A DNA stretch of 64,000 nucleotides. Origin: Botryotinia globosa. Taxonomy: Eukaryota > Ascomycota > Leotiomycetes > Helotiales > Sclerotiniaceae. This document shows, in pieces, positions 36,075 through 48,625 of this stretch (the stretch's first letter is position 1; every line of letters starts with the position of its first letter). Position numbers and translations under genes: made by a program. A model generated the notes under the pieces. It was not told the origin of the DNA, made no database searches, and saw only the letters and a program-made list of their open reading frames with translations. The stretch covers positions 124,001 through 188,000 of the forward strand of contig RCSZ01000024.1 of assembly GCA_014898425.1 (NCBI GenBank). The letters run 5' to 3'.

Positions 36075-38660
36075 ATTAGAATGAAAAATTAATTAGTTCT
36101 AATTTCCAGATTCTATAGTAACATTATTTCAAAAGAGTAATATCTTATTCTAAAATTATAAAAATTTAAATTTTGTAATTTGAATTAATATACATATCTT
36201 TTTTGATAATAATATTAAAAAAAGGATATCAAAAAAAGATAAGATTAATAATATATTTTATTCAATAAATAGGGTTCTTAGAAGTATCTATAAAATTTAT
36301 ATCATCATTGCTAAATGATCTTTTTATTTTGATTATATTTCTGTTTTAAAGATATGATATTAGATGTTGAAATTGCTTTTAATTGGATAATATTTTAATA
36401 GAATAAGGTAAGAGATATAATCTATTATTTATTGATATTTAATCCATAATATATATTAAAAAAAGTATTTCTATTTATATCAATTTAGAATAAACCCTTA
36501 TTATAAATAGGTTAATATTGTTGTATATAAAAGCCTATATCTTTATATATATATATATTATAATCCAAAATCGATTAGATAATCTAAGATTTATAAAGTT
36601 TTAGAAGTTTATTAGAGTATAATAATTATATTGTAAATGGTTTTGTATTTATATATTTATAGATATTTAAAATTCCTGGATATAAATAATATTGATTTAT
36701 TAAAAATCAAAGATTATAAGAATTGTTATATATACAAAAATGCTTTTATTAAGATTAATCTAATAAATTGAAAGGTTATATTATTTAAATAATAGAATAC
36801 AAATTCTATTATAGAATTTAAAGTATTATATTAATATTAATAAAAGTTTTATTTTGTTTTTAAGATATTTAGTTTATTAAGGTTAGATATTGAAAGGAAT
36901 TTTTTTTTCTTTAAAGGTTTTCTCAATAATGAAAGAATAAGTGTTTGAATTATAATTATTAAAGTTTTGAATTGTTTTTAAATTAGAATTTGATCAAATA
37001 TTGAATAAACTTTATTTGTTTATATATAATAATAATGTTGTTATATTTATATTTAAAAGCAAATATTATAATTATAAGAATATTAAATATTTCGATTTTT
37101 ACAAATTCAATGATCGAATTGATTATTTTATATTAAATCTCCTTTCTTTTTAAAATAATTTTAAATTTATTATTCATAAAAAGATAGATATTATCATTCT
37201 ATTATTATAGAATAGTAAAATTATAATTAGTTTTAAATAATCCATAATAATTAATATATTCAACAGACATAGTATAATTAATATTAATAGAGTTTATGTA
37301 TTTTTTTATTTTTTTATTATAATAAATATAATAAAAGATTTATTTGTATTATATTGAAATATAATATTTTTAATAATTAAAATTATATTGAAAAACAATA
37401 TATCTTTTTTCGATAAATCAGAAAAGATTATTAATATTAAAAAATATAAGAAAATAAATTGTTTTAATAAATGAAACAATTTAAATAATCTTTTTAACCT
37501 ATTTATTAATTTTATAATTGAAGCATTTGATATAAACTGAAAGTTTTTTTAATTTCAATATATATTTCATTAACAATAAAAGTTTTGTTTATTATTATTA
37601 TTTTATCATTTAAATTTAGAAATAAAATAAAGATTTCTATAATGATATAATTATATCAAATCTTGGTGATAATTATAAATATAATGCTTCATATTTGTAG
37701 GATTATTTATAAATTGTATTTACTAAAAAGTGAATTATAAATATTACTGTTTTTTGAAATAAAAATCTAATTTATAGTTATTAATATTATATTCCGGATA
37801 TTAATCCGAAAAATATTTTCAATAATTTTCATAAATTTTTATTATAAAAAGAAAATAAGGGGTTAATTAAGTAAAATAGAAGGTTTCTATTTTTAAAAAG
37901 AAATTGATTTTAGTATTAAATGTGGGTTAAAATAATATTTTTGTTTAATGTAAAGTTATAAGAAATTTTTTCAAATGATATAATTTAGGATTTTTCAAAT
38001 ATTATAGTATTTTGGAAATTTTTGATATTATTAGATTTTATTATTTTTATAAAGGGTTTGAAATTAATAATGAATTAACTATAAATAAAAAATTAAATAT
38101 AAATATCAAAGAGTATAAAAAAAGCAATAATATTTATCAAAACTTTAATGATTATATAGTTGATAATTAAATTTATAATTTTTTTTAAAAATTCTATATT
38201 AAAAGTGTTTATATTGAATATTATAAAGAAATCGAGCAGAGTTGTAAAATCTATAATAATTGTATATTTATTTTGGATATTTTATTTAAAAATATCCAAT
38301 TATTTTTTAATGGTATTTAATATATTTGAAATAATATTAAAATTGTTTTGATCATAATAATCAATATTGAAAGATAAAAATAAATGAATATTCATTTTGT
38401 TTTTATATTTTTTTTTATGTATTTTTTTTTATATATTTGATATTAATATTAATCAAAAATTCTAAAACTTTTAAATATATACATCTAGAATTCTCTAATT
38501 AGAAAAAATACTTTAAAATCTTAAATCTATTATTTAATAATATTATTACAAAAAATTATTAGATCAAATGAAAGAATTTAGAGAGTATTTTTATGAGATT
38601 CAAAATTGAAATTTTGAAAATATTTCAATTTTTTGAAATATTCAATTGTTGTGTGGGTCT
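36075..38660 (-). mobile_element. LINE copy 5, 3'-truncated
   Basis: The sense 5' end is near 38660. The copy follows the family through the ORF1 region and part of ORF2. It then ends at about 36075 against arm A of the inverted cassette, lacking the reverse-transcriptase 3' half and the tail. Of the truncated copies it most resembles copies 1 and 6. Confidence 0.75.
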
Positions 38661-40289
38661 GTGAAATCTATAATTATAGAATTCATAGAGTGTGAGTTCA
38701 AACTTTAGTAAGTTGGATTTATTAGTTTGTTATTATTTTAAGAGTGTATAGATGTCCATTCTATGTCTTACTAGATTGTTAATTGAAACACTATATTCTA
38801 ATAATGTATTATCTAATAAAAATATTCTGTTGAAATACCTAGTTATTATTTTATCTTTTTGTTGCTTTTTTTGGAATAGATAAAAATATTTCTAAATACA
38901 TTTGTTTGGATTTTGAACTTAAGAATTATTTAAGTATAGTTTTATATAAAAAATATTGTTCATGGAGAAACTTATTATAATATTTTATATCTCTTTTTAT
39001 TGTATAAGTTATATTATTATTCTATGATACAGTAATCTTGAAGAGGCTTCCTATAATCATATAAGAAATCTGTAAAGTATTCCCGATCATATAGATATAA
39101 TATTTATCAAAATCGTTTAAAAATACCTTTTATTAGGTATAGATATTAGTTGGATTTCTTCCAAAAAGATTTTTTTTATTAAGAGTTTTTAACAAACTTC
39201 ATAGTATAGTTTATTGATATCGAGAATTGTAAATCTATGTATTTATCTATGTAGTTATTATTTATAAAGAACGATTGATAGTACCTTAACAAAACGGTGT
39301 TTCTATAGTGCTAATATTAATAGAGTGTTATTTCCATAATTCCCAGACCCCTAAAGAGTACTCGAATATCCATATCGTTTTGGAACCATACTCAATTAGG
39401 GATTTCGAAAAAAAAGGCTTTTCATAAAATTTTGTAAAAATTAATGGTTATTTCATAATCATGATATTTAAGGATATTTTTCTACCTCTAATATAATTAC
39501 ATTTCTATAAGTTTCACAATATTAATTAAAAAAAAGTAATAACAGTCATCTTTTATTTGATACTAGTTTTATACTCCTTTTTTCGACTTCTTATATTATT
39601 TTAAAGATTAAAATATACACCTCCAATCATTGAAATGTAACAGATTATATGTCCATGAAATTATATTTATATAAAATTTGTTATATTCCATGTGAAGCCC
39701 TGGTATAATAAATAATAATATAAGATAAGATTGATTAGGAATTACTCTTTATTATAATTTTCAGATATAAGTTCCGTTCTTTTTTATAATGCTAGCTTTT
39801 TCTTACTAAAACTCACTTTAAAAAGTTACTCATTATTTTACATTATTAGCCTCTAAAAAATCATTTTATTTCTATGCTTAAACTATAGACTTTATAGAAA
39901 CTAACTTTAAAGCTTATAAAAACTGATTATAATCATTATCCAATCATTTTTTAAACAATGGTTTTATTACATTAAAGATGTATAGGTTTACTATATTTGA
40001 TTAAAAATATAGTTTAAAGATCGTATTCTGATTGGGTATTATATGTATAATGTGGGTGTATAATGAAAGGTCTGTTTGAAATTCCTACTTGTATTATTGA
40101 AGTAATATTCGATTATTAAGATTATCCCTAACATATAGGATTTACAACAAGGTTTATAACTGGAAGCTGATTGGTCTAGAAAGTACGTAAAATCTATACA
40201 GCGAATATCAAAATCCTAATTTAGATTAGATATTATTATTAATAAGTATAATAGTTATAAATAATTTATGAAATATAAATAATTGATAT
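38661..40289. other. Spacer between LINE copy 5 and cassette arm B
   Basis: No gene. It contains dispersed-repeat segments: 39305-39345 resembles 16050-16090, 39395-39425 resembles 2862-2895 in direct orientation, and 40130-40190 matches 2278-2345 in inverted orientation. The remainder is AT-rich and unassigned. Confidence 0.5.
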
Positions 40290-41026
40290 TTTTATATTCT
40301 TTAAATTAATAGCTTTGAAATAATATTATTTTTATATAAAAAAAAGGAGTTGTTATTAATATATCAATTGTTTAATTGATTTTGTAATAAAAAGTTCGAT
40401 GAAAAGTTGCTAATATGATTCTGATTGATCCAGATTTGATTACTAATAAGAGAGATAAGAGAAGAGATTAGAAAGAAAAGGGAAGGGATTAGATTTATTA
40501 GATTTATTAGATTTATTAGATTTATTAGATTTATTAGATTTATTAGATTCATTAGATTCATTAGATTTATTAGATTTATTAGATTTATTAGATTTATTAG
40601 ATTTATTAGATTCATTAGATTCATTAGATTTATTAGATTTATTAGATTCATTAGATTTATTAGATTTATTAGATTTATTAGATTTATTAGATTTATTAGA
40701 TTTATTAGATTTATTAGATTTATTAGATTTATTAGATTTATTAGATTTATTAGATTTATTAGATTTATTAGATTTATTAGATTTATGAGATTTATTAGAT
40801 TTATTAGAGAAATATAGAAATTAGAAAAAGAATTAAATAGAGTATTAAGAAATAATTTAAAAAAAAAAAAAAAAAGAATTAGAAAAAGAATTAGAAAAAG
40901 AATTAGAAAAAGAATTAGAAGATCTATAAGGTTTTGAGGTTTTGAGGTTTTGAGGTTTATAAGGTTTTGGGGTTTAATTATACCTTTAATATTTTTATAT
41001 AAGCTAAAAGCTAGAGGTTAATAAAG

Positions 41027-41058
<32 letters not shown>

Positions 41059-41062
41059 ATAT
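40290..41062 (+). repeat. Compound-minisatellite cassette, arm B (inverted)
   Basis: The module order is the mirror of arm A. A block with ATCAATTGTTTAATTGATTTTG is followed by (ATTAGATTT)n at 40490-40808 (about 35 units), poly-A at 40859-40875, and (AGAAAAAGAATT)n to 40920. Next come (GAGGTTTT)n to about 40972 and a block with GCTAAAAGCTAGAGGTTAATAA, then (TTA)n at 41028-41056. The unique-like blocks match arm A at most positions while the array lengths differ. The two arms enclose about 4.2 kb. Confidence 0.8.
40490..40808. repeat. 9-bp minisatellite (ATTAGATTT)n
   Basis: About 35 units, reverse complement AAATCTAAT, with scattered ATTAGATTC variants clustered in the left half and a single ATGAGATTT near the right end. 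It is the counterpart of the 35475-35874 array. Confidence 0.95.
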
Positions 41063-41117
41063 AAAAATATAAATCTTATTTATTTTTAGAATTCTAAAAG
41101 CTATATAATACAAGTAT

Positions 41118-41168
41118 AAAGCGAGCCCGTTGTTATTTTTAGCCCCGAAGGGCCGAAAAAAGCTCGTA
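41118..41168. other. Small GC-rich hairpin-like segment
   Basis: GCGAGCC… and …AGCTCG flank TTTTTAGCCCCGAAGGGCCGAAAAA, which can form an imperfect hairpin with a GAA loop, followed by an A-rich then T-poor stretch. It stands out as one of very few GC-rich spots in the AT block. No RNA family is recognised. Confidence 0.4.
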
Positions 41169-41555
41169 ATATAATAATATCAGATGGTTTCAAAATGTCT
41201 CAAAAAAGATTCGAAAATTAAAATATAAAGACATAAATCGATATTATATCAATTACCAAAAAAATATTGATTTTATAGGCATTGATATGAGGCTGGCATA
41301 GGGTCGATCATTATTTCGATACTGAAGAATTTTTATATATATACATAACTTCAAAAAGAGGTTTTGAATAAAAAAATGAAAAGTTTTATAATTCACTTGT
41401 ATTTATATTTTATATTGATTGTTATTTTGTATTGATTTTGATAATTCCTGTTCTTTAATTCCTTAGGGAAAACCATCAATTAGTTTTTGCGAATAGCTTT
41501 GAGAGGTTCGAAAGCTTTGGATTTTATTTAATTTTTAATATACCTATAAAATATA

Positions 41556-44500
41556 TTAGTAGTAGTAGTAATAGTAGTGGTAGTAGTAGTAGTATTTATT
41601 AACATTCAATGAATCGGTATAAAATCGATGCTGGGAATCTTCTGGGGAGTATAGGAATACATTAAGTTATAAATTTAAAATAATATTACAAAAAATAGGT
41701 TGTATATATAAAAATTAAAAGATTTACTTAAATAATTTTTCTTTATTAATTGATATAAGATCAATAATATTTAGAGATTTTGAAAAATTAAATATAATTT
41801 TGAAAAATTAAGTCGACCACCCTATTTTCGGGCCACCCCTGTTTCGGGCCACCCTTTTACACCAAAAATCACTTTTTTGGCCTATCAATATCTCTATCAA
41901 TATTGAATATAATTTAATAAAAATTCGTATTTTTGAAATTTAAGCTATTTTAAGCTTATATTAGAATTTTTAGAATTTTAGGATTTTTGTGGATCGATTT
42001 CTAAAGCTTCAAAATATCGATTTTCAATTTACATATAAATTACATACAAATTTAAATTTTTATAAAATCTTTAATAACTTTTTAACAACAATTATTAAAA
42101 GAAAACTGTATATCTTTTTGAAAATTTTAAATCTAAATCTATATAGAAAAAAAATTTAAAAAAATGAATAAATATGGAGATATAATATACAATGAGTTAA
42201 GAATAATATAAATAATCCCTGTAATTTTAAGGGTATCCTTTTAAATATTCATTTATAAGAAATTTTTCATTTCTTTAAGATTTTCTAGATTAAATCTTTT
42301 ATAAATTTATAATAAAGATTTAAAATTTATTTTTAACTATTTTTCCTTAAAAGCTATTATAGATTTTATGAAATTTTAGATTTGTATGTAATTTGTATAT
42401 AATTAAAAATCGATATTTTCGAAGCTTTAGAAATCGATTCAAAAAAAATCCTAAAAATCTTAAAATTTCAAAATAGATTTAGAAAGATTTTAATTATATA
42501 GATTTAAATTTTTATTGAATTATATTCAATATTGATAGAGATATTAATAGATTAAAAAAGTGATTTTTGGTGTAAAAGGGTGGCCCGAAACAGGGGTGGC
42601 CTGAAAGTAGGGTGGTTGACTTAGTGAATATATATTATAAAGATAAATATTTTTATAAGGAATGAATTAATATTGATATATATATATATATATACAAAGA
42701 TTTATATTATTTTTTAATTATTATTTGAATTAAATAAAGAAAAAATAGGATTTTTATTTAAAGAAAAGAAGAATAAAAAGGAAAGAAAGGGTTATTATTA
42801 ATAAAATAAAATTATTTTAAAAAATGTTATTAAAATTAATAATTAGAATAATAGAAATAGGAGATAATTAAAATCTTTTATGAATAAAATTTGTAAAAAT
42901 AAAAATATTTATTTAAATAATTTTTCAAATTGAATTAACAACTTTCGATGAGATATTAACTATTCAAAGGATTCCTAACAATTATAAAAATAATTTAGAT
43001 TAATACTTTAATATTTGAATTATTTGAAATATTATATAAAATCTTTATATTTTGAATATATAATAAGAATATAGTATAATATTTTTTATCAGAAATCTAA
43101 TTTCAAAGAAAGTATTATTATATAAACTAGATTTGTTTATTATATATTTTTAATAAAATAAATTATTATTATTATTATCAATATGATTTCAAACAAAAGT
43201 TGAATTCTTTGATTATAATACTAATTCTATCAATAATAGATTTTGAAATAGATTTCAAATTCTAAATAGATTTATAAAAACTAAGATCAATAAATTTATT
43301 AATTACTTTGTTTTTTTCAATTCCAATATATTTAAAAAATCAGTAAATTCTGATATCAAAGATTTATATAATATTTCAATAAATATAAAAAGTTTATTAT
43401 GAAAGATTTAACATATTGTTGTATAAATATTAGATTATCAAAATACTATTTATATAAAGTTATAGATATTATAAATTAAATACAGGGATTTATAAAATAT
43501 ATTTAAAATCTGCATATAATCTAATTACTTTTATATCCAAAAAAATTAGATTGTATCGGAATTTATAATAAAAAAAATTTATTTCAACAAAGTATCTATT
43601 TATATTCTACAAATTTTCTTCTATTTTTAATTTATTCAAAATTATTTAAACAAATAATGATTTCATCAAAGAAAATTAGAAATTGTCATTTTTTGAAACT
43701 AATCATAATAATCTTTTTATTAATACTCTTTAATAAATCAATTGTATATTTTAAAAAGAGATATAGAAATTTTAATATAAACTATATAATATTAGAGAAA
43801 AGATTTTTTGAATATAGAATTTTTGTTTTATAAATTTATTAATCCTTAATCCCTTTATTTCTAATAATAAATAGAGATAATATTTGATAGATCATAAAAT
43901 ATAAAGTATTTATTATTTAAATATATATAGTAAAACAAAGTTTAATATCATCTATTATCATATTAATTGAAAGGATATTCAAATTTTAAAAGAGTATTAT
44001 AATAAATATTGAATATTTCTGATTATAAGAATAAATATTTCTTTAAAAAGATTGATATATTATTTTATATAATATTAAAGTTAAAGAATTACTAATTGTT
44101 TTTATAAAATTATAAATATAATATATAATTACTTTAATTTTAATAATTTAGATTATTATATACTCTTTGAAAATAAAACTATAATCAAATTAAATGCTTA
44201 TTTACCTAAAACCTAATTGTATTTCTTTTTTAATAATAATAATAATAATAATTAATATTTTAATAGAATCATTATTAACAATACAATAAAAAATATAATT
44301 ATCTTTTTTTAAATATATTATTTCAAGTGCTTTGAAAATAAAATAATTTCATTATTATTATCTTATTTCAGAATTTTCTTTAAATTATTTATTAAAACAA
44401 AAATATTAGAATTCAAAGATTTGGTGGTTTGATAAAGATAGATTTTTTTTATATATTTAAAATTAAATTTAATATTTTATAAAATAAATTTTGATGAATA

Positions 44501-47500
44501 TGATATATATAATATAGAAAAAACGATTTTTCTTTGAAATATTCTATATTCTATATTATGATTAAATATAATTGAATTTTTTTATTTTAAATAAATTAAT
44601 TAATAGAAAAGAAATCTATTAATTTCAAGAGAATTAAAGATTCTTTTTATTTAATTATTCTTTTTAATAACTACTATTTCGAAAAGATATTGAAAACTTT
44701 TCAAATATTTATAATAATTATAATAACCTTGAATTTCTAAGAAAAAATAGTTTAATATTATGAATAAAATAGAGAATTAAATCCATCATAATTCTTTTAA
44801 ATAGAATTTCTTTATATTGTAAATTGAGAATTCTATTGATTAATATAATCTATATTAATTAATCTATATTAATTAATATATTATATTTTTTTCTAAACTC
44901 TTTGAAATATAGAAAATAAAAATAATTGGGTTTTAAAAATGAATAAAAAATCTTTTCTTTTTATTAATGTTAAATAATATAATAATCTTAATACATTTTT
45001 AGATATATAAGACAAGAATAAATATTATATAGTAATTATATAAATTGTAAATAGAATAATCGATTATTAATTAATAAATTTTAAATATATATGTTAGAAT
45101 GTCATTCATTTTTAGTAAAATATGGGAAATTCTGATCATATTATATTTTATTATTATTAATATAAATAAAGATTGTTTTAGAATATCTAATCTATTTCAA
45201 TTTCTAAATGAACTTTATTAAAGATTATTTATAATAATAAAGTAAATAAGGATTTTTCTATATAAAATCTTAATCTTTTATATAACATTTTAAATAAGAA
45301 TATTATTTATATATAAGGGTAATGATTTTACATTAATCCGTAATTTATATTAGTTGATGACTTTAAAAGACTTTTATTTTTAATTCTATTTATAATATTC
45401 TTTTAATAATTATATTTTGTTTGATATAGTTCAATATAAAGAATCTCAATTATTAATAGAATTTTCTTTTTAGGGATATATTTATAAAAATGGTTTTGAT
45501 AAATCTTTGTATTCAAATATTTATTAAAATCTTGCTTTTTCATTTCTTTTATTAAATTTATTATTTATATATATAACAAAATTGATTATTATTATAAAAT
45601 TAGCAATAAATATTTCAATAATTTCTTTATTGATTAAAATAAAAGAATTAAAAAAACAAATTATATCGATTTAAAGTTAAATAGAAAGTTTGCTCAATTC
45701 TAATTTCAAGATTTTATAATAATATTATTCTAAAAGGATTATATCTTATTCTGAAACAATTAAAACTTGGATTTTGTAGTTTAAATTATTATATATATTT
45801 TCTTTAATGATAATATTAATAAAAGAAATATTAGAAAAATAAATCAATAATATATTCTATTTAATAAATAAAATTATTGAAAATATTTCTAAAATCTATA
45901 TTATTATTATTAAACTTATATAAAATCTAAGTTTTATATTTTGATTATATTTCTAATTTAAAAATGAAATATTAAATATTGAAATTGTTTTGATTAAATA
46001 ATGAATTAATAAAATAAAATAAAAAACATAATTCATGATTTCGTTTATATTTGATTAAGGATATAAATTATAAATAATATTTTTATTTTTATTAATTTAA
46101 AGTAAATCTTTATTATAAATAAATTAATATTATTATATATATAAATCTATACTTTTGTATATATAGATATTAATTCAAAATTAATCAAATATATTAGGGT
46201 TTATAAGATCCTAAAAATCTATTAGGATATAGTAATTATAATCCAAATGATTTTATATTTATATATTTGTAAATATTTAGAATTTTTGGATATATATAAT
46301 ATCGATTTATTAAAGATTAGAAATTCTAGAAACATTTTTATCAATATTAATTTAATAGATTTCAAAATTGTGTTATGTGGATAATTAAATAGAGATTTTA
46401 TTATAAAATCTTGAATATTATATTAATATCAAGGAAACTTTCGGTTTGTTTTTAAAACATTTAATTTATTAAAACTAAATATTGGAAGGAATTTATTCTT
46501 TTTAAAAAAAAAGATTTTTAATAATAAAAGAATAAGTATTTAAATTATGGTTATAAAAGCTTTGAATTATTTCTAAATTAGAATTTAATTAAATAAAAAA
46601 AAACCTTTTATTTGTTTATATATAATAATAATCTCATTATATTCATATTCAAAAACAGATATTATAATTATAAAAATATCAAGTATTTTTGTTTCTAAAA
46701 ATTCAATAATTGAATTAATTATTTCATATTAAATCTTTTTTATTTTCTGAATAATTTTCAGTTTATTTTTAATAAAAAAAAGATATTATTATTTCATTCT
46801 TATAAAATGATAAAGTATTTGTTATAATTAATTTCAAAAAATTTGTAATGATTAATATATCAAATGAATATAATATAATTAGTGTTAATAAAGTTTATAT
46901 ATTTTTCTATTTTATGATTATAATAAATATAAAAAGAGATTTGTTTCTATTATATTAAAATATAGTATTCTTAAAAATTAAAATTATATTTAAAAGAAAG
47001 ATATTTATTTCTAATAAACTGAAAAAGATTATAATAAATATTAAAAAATTAAAGAAACAATCCAAATAATTCTAATAATATACTTATCGATTTTATAATC
47101 CAAAAATTTAATATAAAGTAGAAGTTTTTTAATTTAAATATATACTTTATTAATAATCTATTATTTAAATTTAGAAATAAAATAGAGATTCTTATAATAA
47201 TATAATTATATATATTTCGAAAATGATTAAAAATGTAATATTTAATATCTACAAAACTATTTATTAATTATACTTATTGAAAAACAAATCATAAATATTA
47301 TTATTTATCAAAATGAAAATTGAATTTACATTTATAAATATTATATTTGAAATATTAAATAAAAAAACTTTTAATAATTTCTATAAGTTTTAATTACAAA
47401 AAAAAGATAAAGAATTAATTGAATAAAATAAAAGATTCATATTCTTTGAATAGCTTTCAATTTTAATATTAAATATAAATTGAAATAATATTTTTAGTTG

Positions 47501-48196
47501 ATATAAAACTATAAAAAATCTTTTCAAATGATATAATTCAGGATTTATTAGATACTATATTATTTTTAAAGTTTTTAATATTATCAGATTTTATTATTTC
47601 TATAAAGATTTTAAAATCAATAATGAACATAATATAAATAAAAGGTTAAATATAAATATTAAGAAATACCCCCAATCTTTCTTTGAAAACTAAAATAATT
47701 AGAAAATTAATATTTAAGGTTATAAATTCCTTTGCAAATTCTATATTGAAAGCATTCATATAAAATGTTATAAAAAGACATTAGAATTATAAAATCTATA
47801 ATGATTATATATTTATTTTTAATATTGTATTCAAAAATATCAAATTGCTTTTGAATAATATTCAATATATTTAAAATAATATTAAAATTATTTTGATTAT
47901 AATAATTGATATTGAAAAATAAAAGCGAACAAATACTTATTTTGTTTTAATATCTTTTATTTATATATTTAATATTGATATTAATTAAAAATTATAGGAT
48001 TTTAAATATATAAATCTAAAGTTTTATAATTAAAAAGGATACTTTAAAATCTTAAATTTATTACCTAACAATATTATTATAAAAACGTTTATCGAATCAA
48101 ATAAAAGGATTTAGAGAAATATAGAGAATATTTTTATATATTTAAAAATTGAAATTTCAAAGTTATCTTGATTTTCGATTGTTGTATCGGTGAGCA
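41556..48196 (-). mobile_element. LINE copy 6, complete, carrying a nested MITE
   Basis: The 3' tail (AGTAGTAGT…, one GGT variant) lies at 41558-41592 and the sense 5' end is near 48196. The flanks TATAAAATATA (41545-41555) and TATAAAATATG (48197-48207) form the target-site duplication. Without the 811-bp element at 41811-42621 the length is about 5.83 kb, slightly shorter than copies 3, 7 and 8. All frames are interrupted. Confidence 0.85.
41811..42621. mobile_element. 811-bp fold-back MITE, pogo/Fot1-like ends
   Basis: The ends AGTCGACCACCC… and …GGGTGGTTGACT are inverted repeats, flanked by TA on both sides (41809-41810 and 42622-42623). The near-terminal part holds two direct units of CGGGCCACCC. 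Inverted homology continues for roughly 280 bp per arm (through AATATCTCTATCAATATTGA and on to AAATTACATACAAAT), leaving about 250 bp of unpaired centre. There is no transposase frame. A TA duplication and an AGTC…CACCC end resemble fungal pogo/Fot1-type Tc1-mariner elements as I recall them. Removing it rejoins LINE sequence found uninterrupted in copies 3, 4 and 7. The arms differ mostly by transitions but keep GC-rich stretches, so the element is probably younger than the host LINE. Confidence 0.85.
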
Positions 48197-48610
48197 TATA
48201 AAATATGGTTAGTATAGAATTAATGTTATTTATTAAAAAGACCCTCTATTTATTTATGAAATTAAAATTAAAAAAAGCTAAAAAGAAACCAAAGTGTTTT
48301 TATGATACAAATCTTTTAGATTGTTAATAATCTATTTTTGTAATACATTTTCAGTTTTTTTTAAGATTGATATAGAGCAGGTAATTAAGTAAAAGTTGAA
48401 AAAAAAGATTTGAAAACAATATTGAAAAGAAGAATTTCTTTTTGGAAAATGAATTCTTTTTTAAGTAATATTTATGAAATATTAATAATACTTTCATTTA
48501 AATTCTGTCAAAAATATAGAGTTTTTATATAATGTATTAAAAGCGTTTTATATAAAAATGTATTTAGTTCGCTGTTTCGTGATTAATTGAATTCACTAAC
48601 TGAAGTTAGT

Positions 48611-48625
48611 TATAAACAATCGATA
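48611..48625. repeat. Target-site duplication of LINE copy 7
   Basis: TATAAACAATCGATA occurs identically at 48611-48625 and 54621-54635, directly outside the tail and the sense 5' end. An exact 15-bp duplication is strong evidence for insertion by target-primed reverse transcription. Confidence 0.92.

Noticed and set aside
40364..40651. 95-aa minus-strand frame with Leu-Ile-Asn repeats
   Set aside because: Same cause: a 9-bp minisatellite, plus a short AT-rich lead-in.
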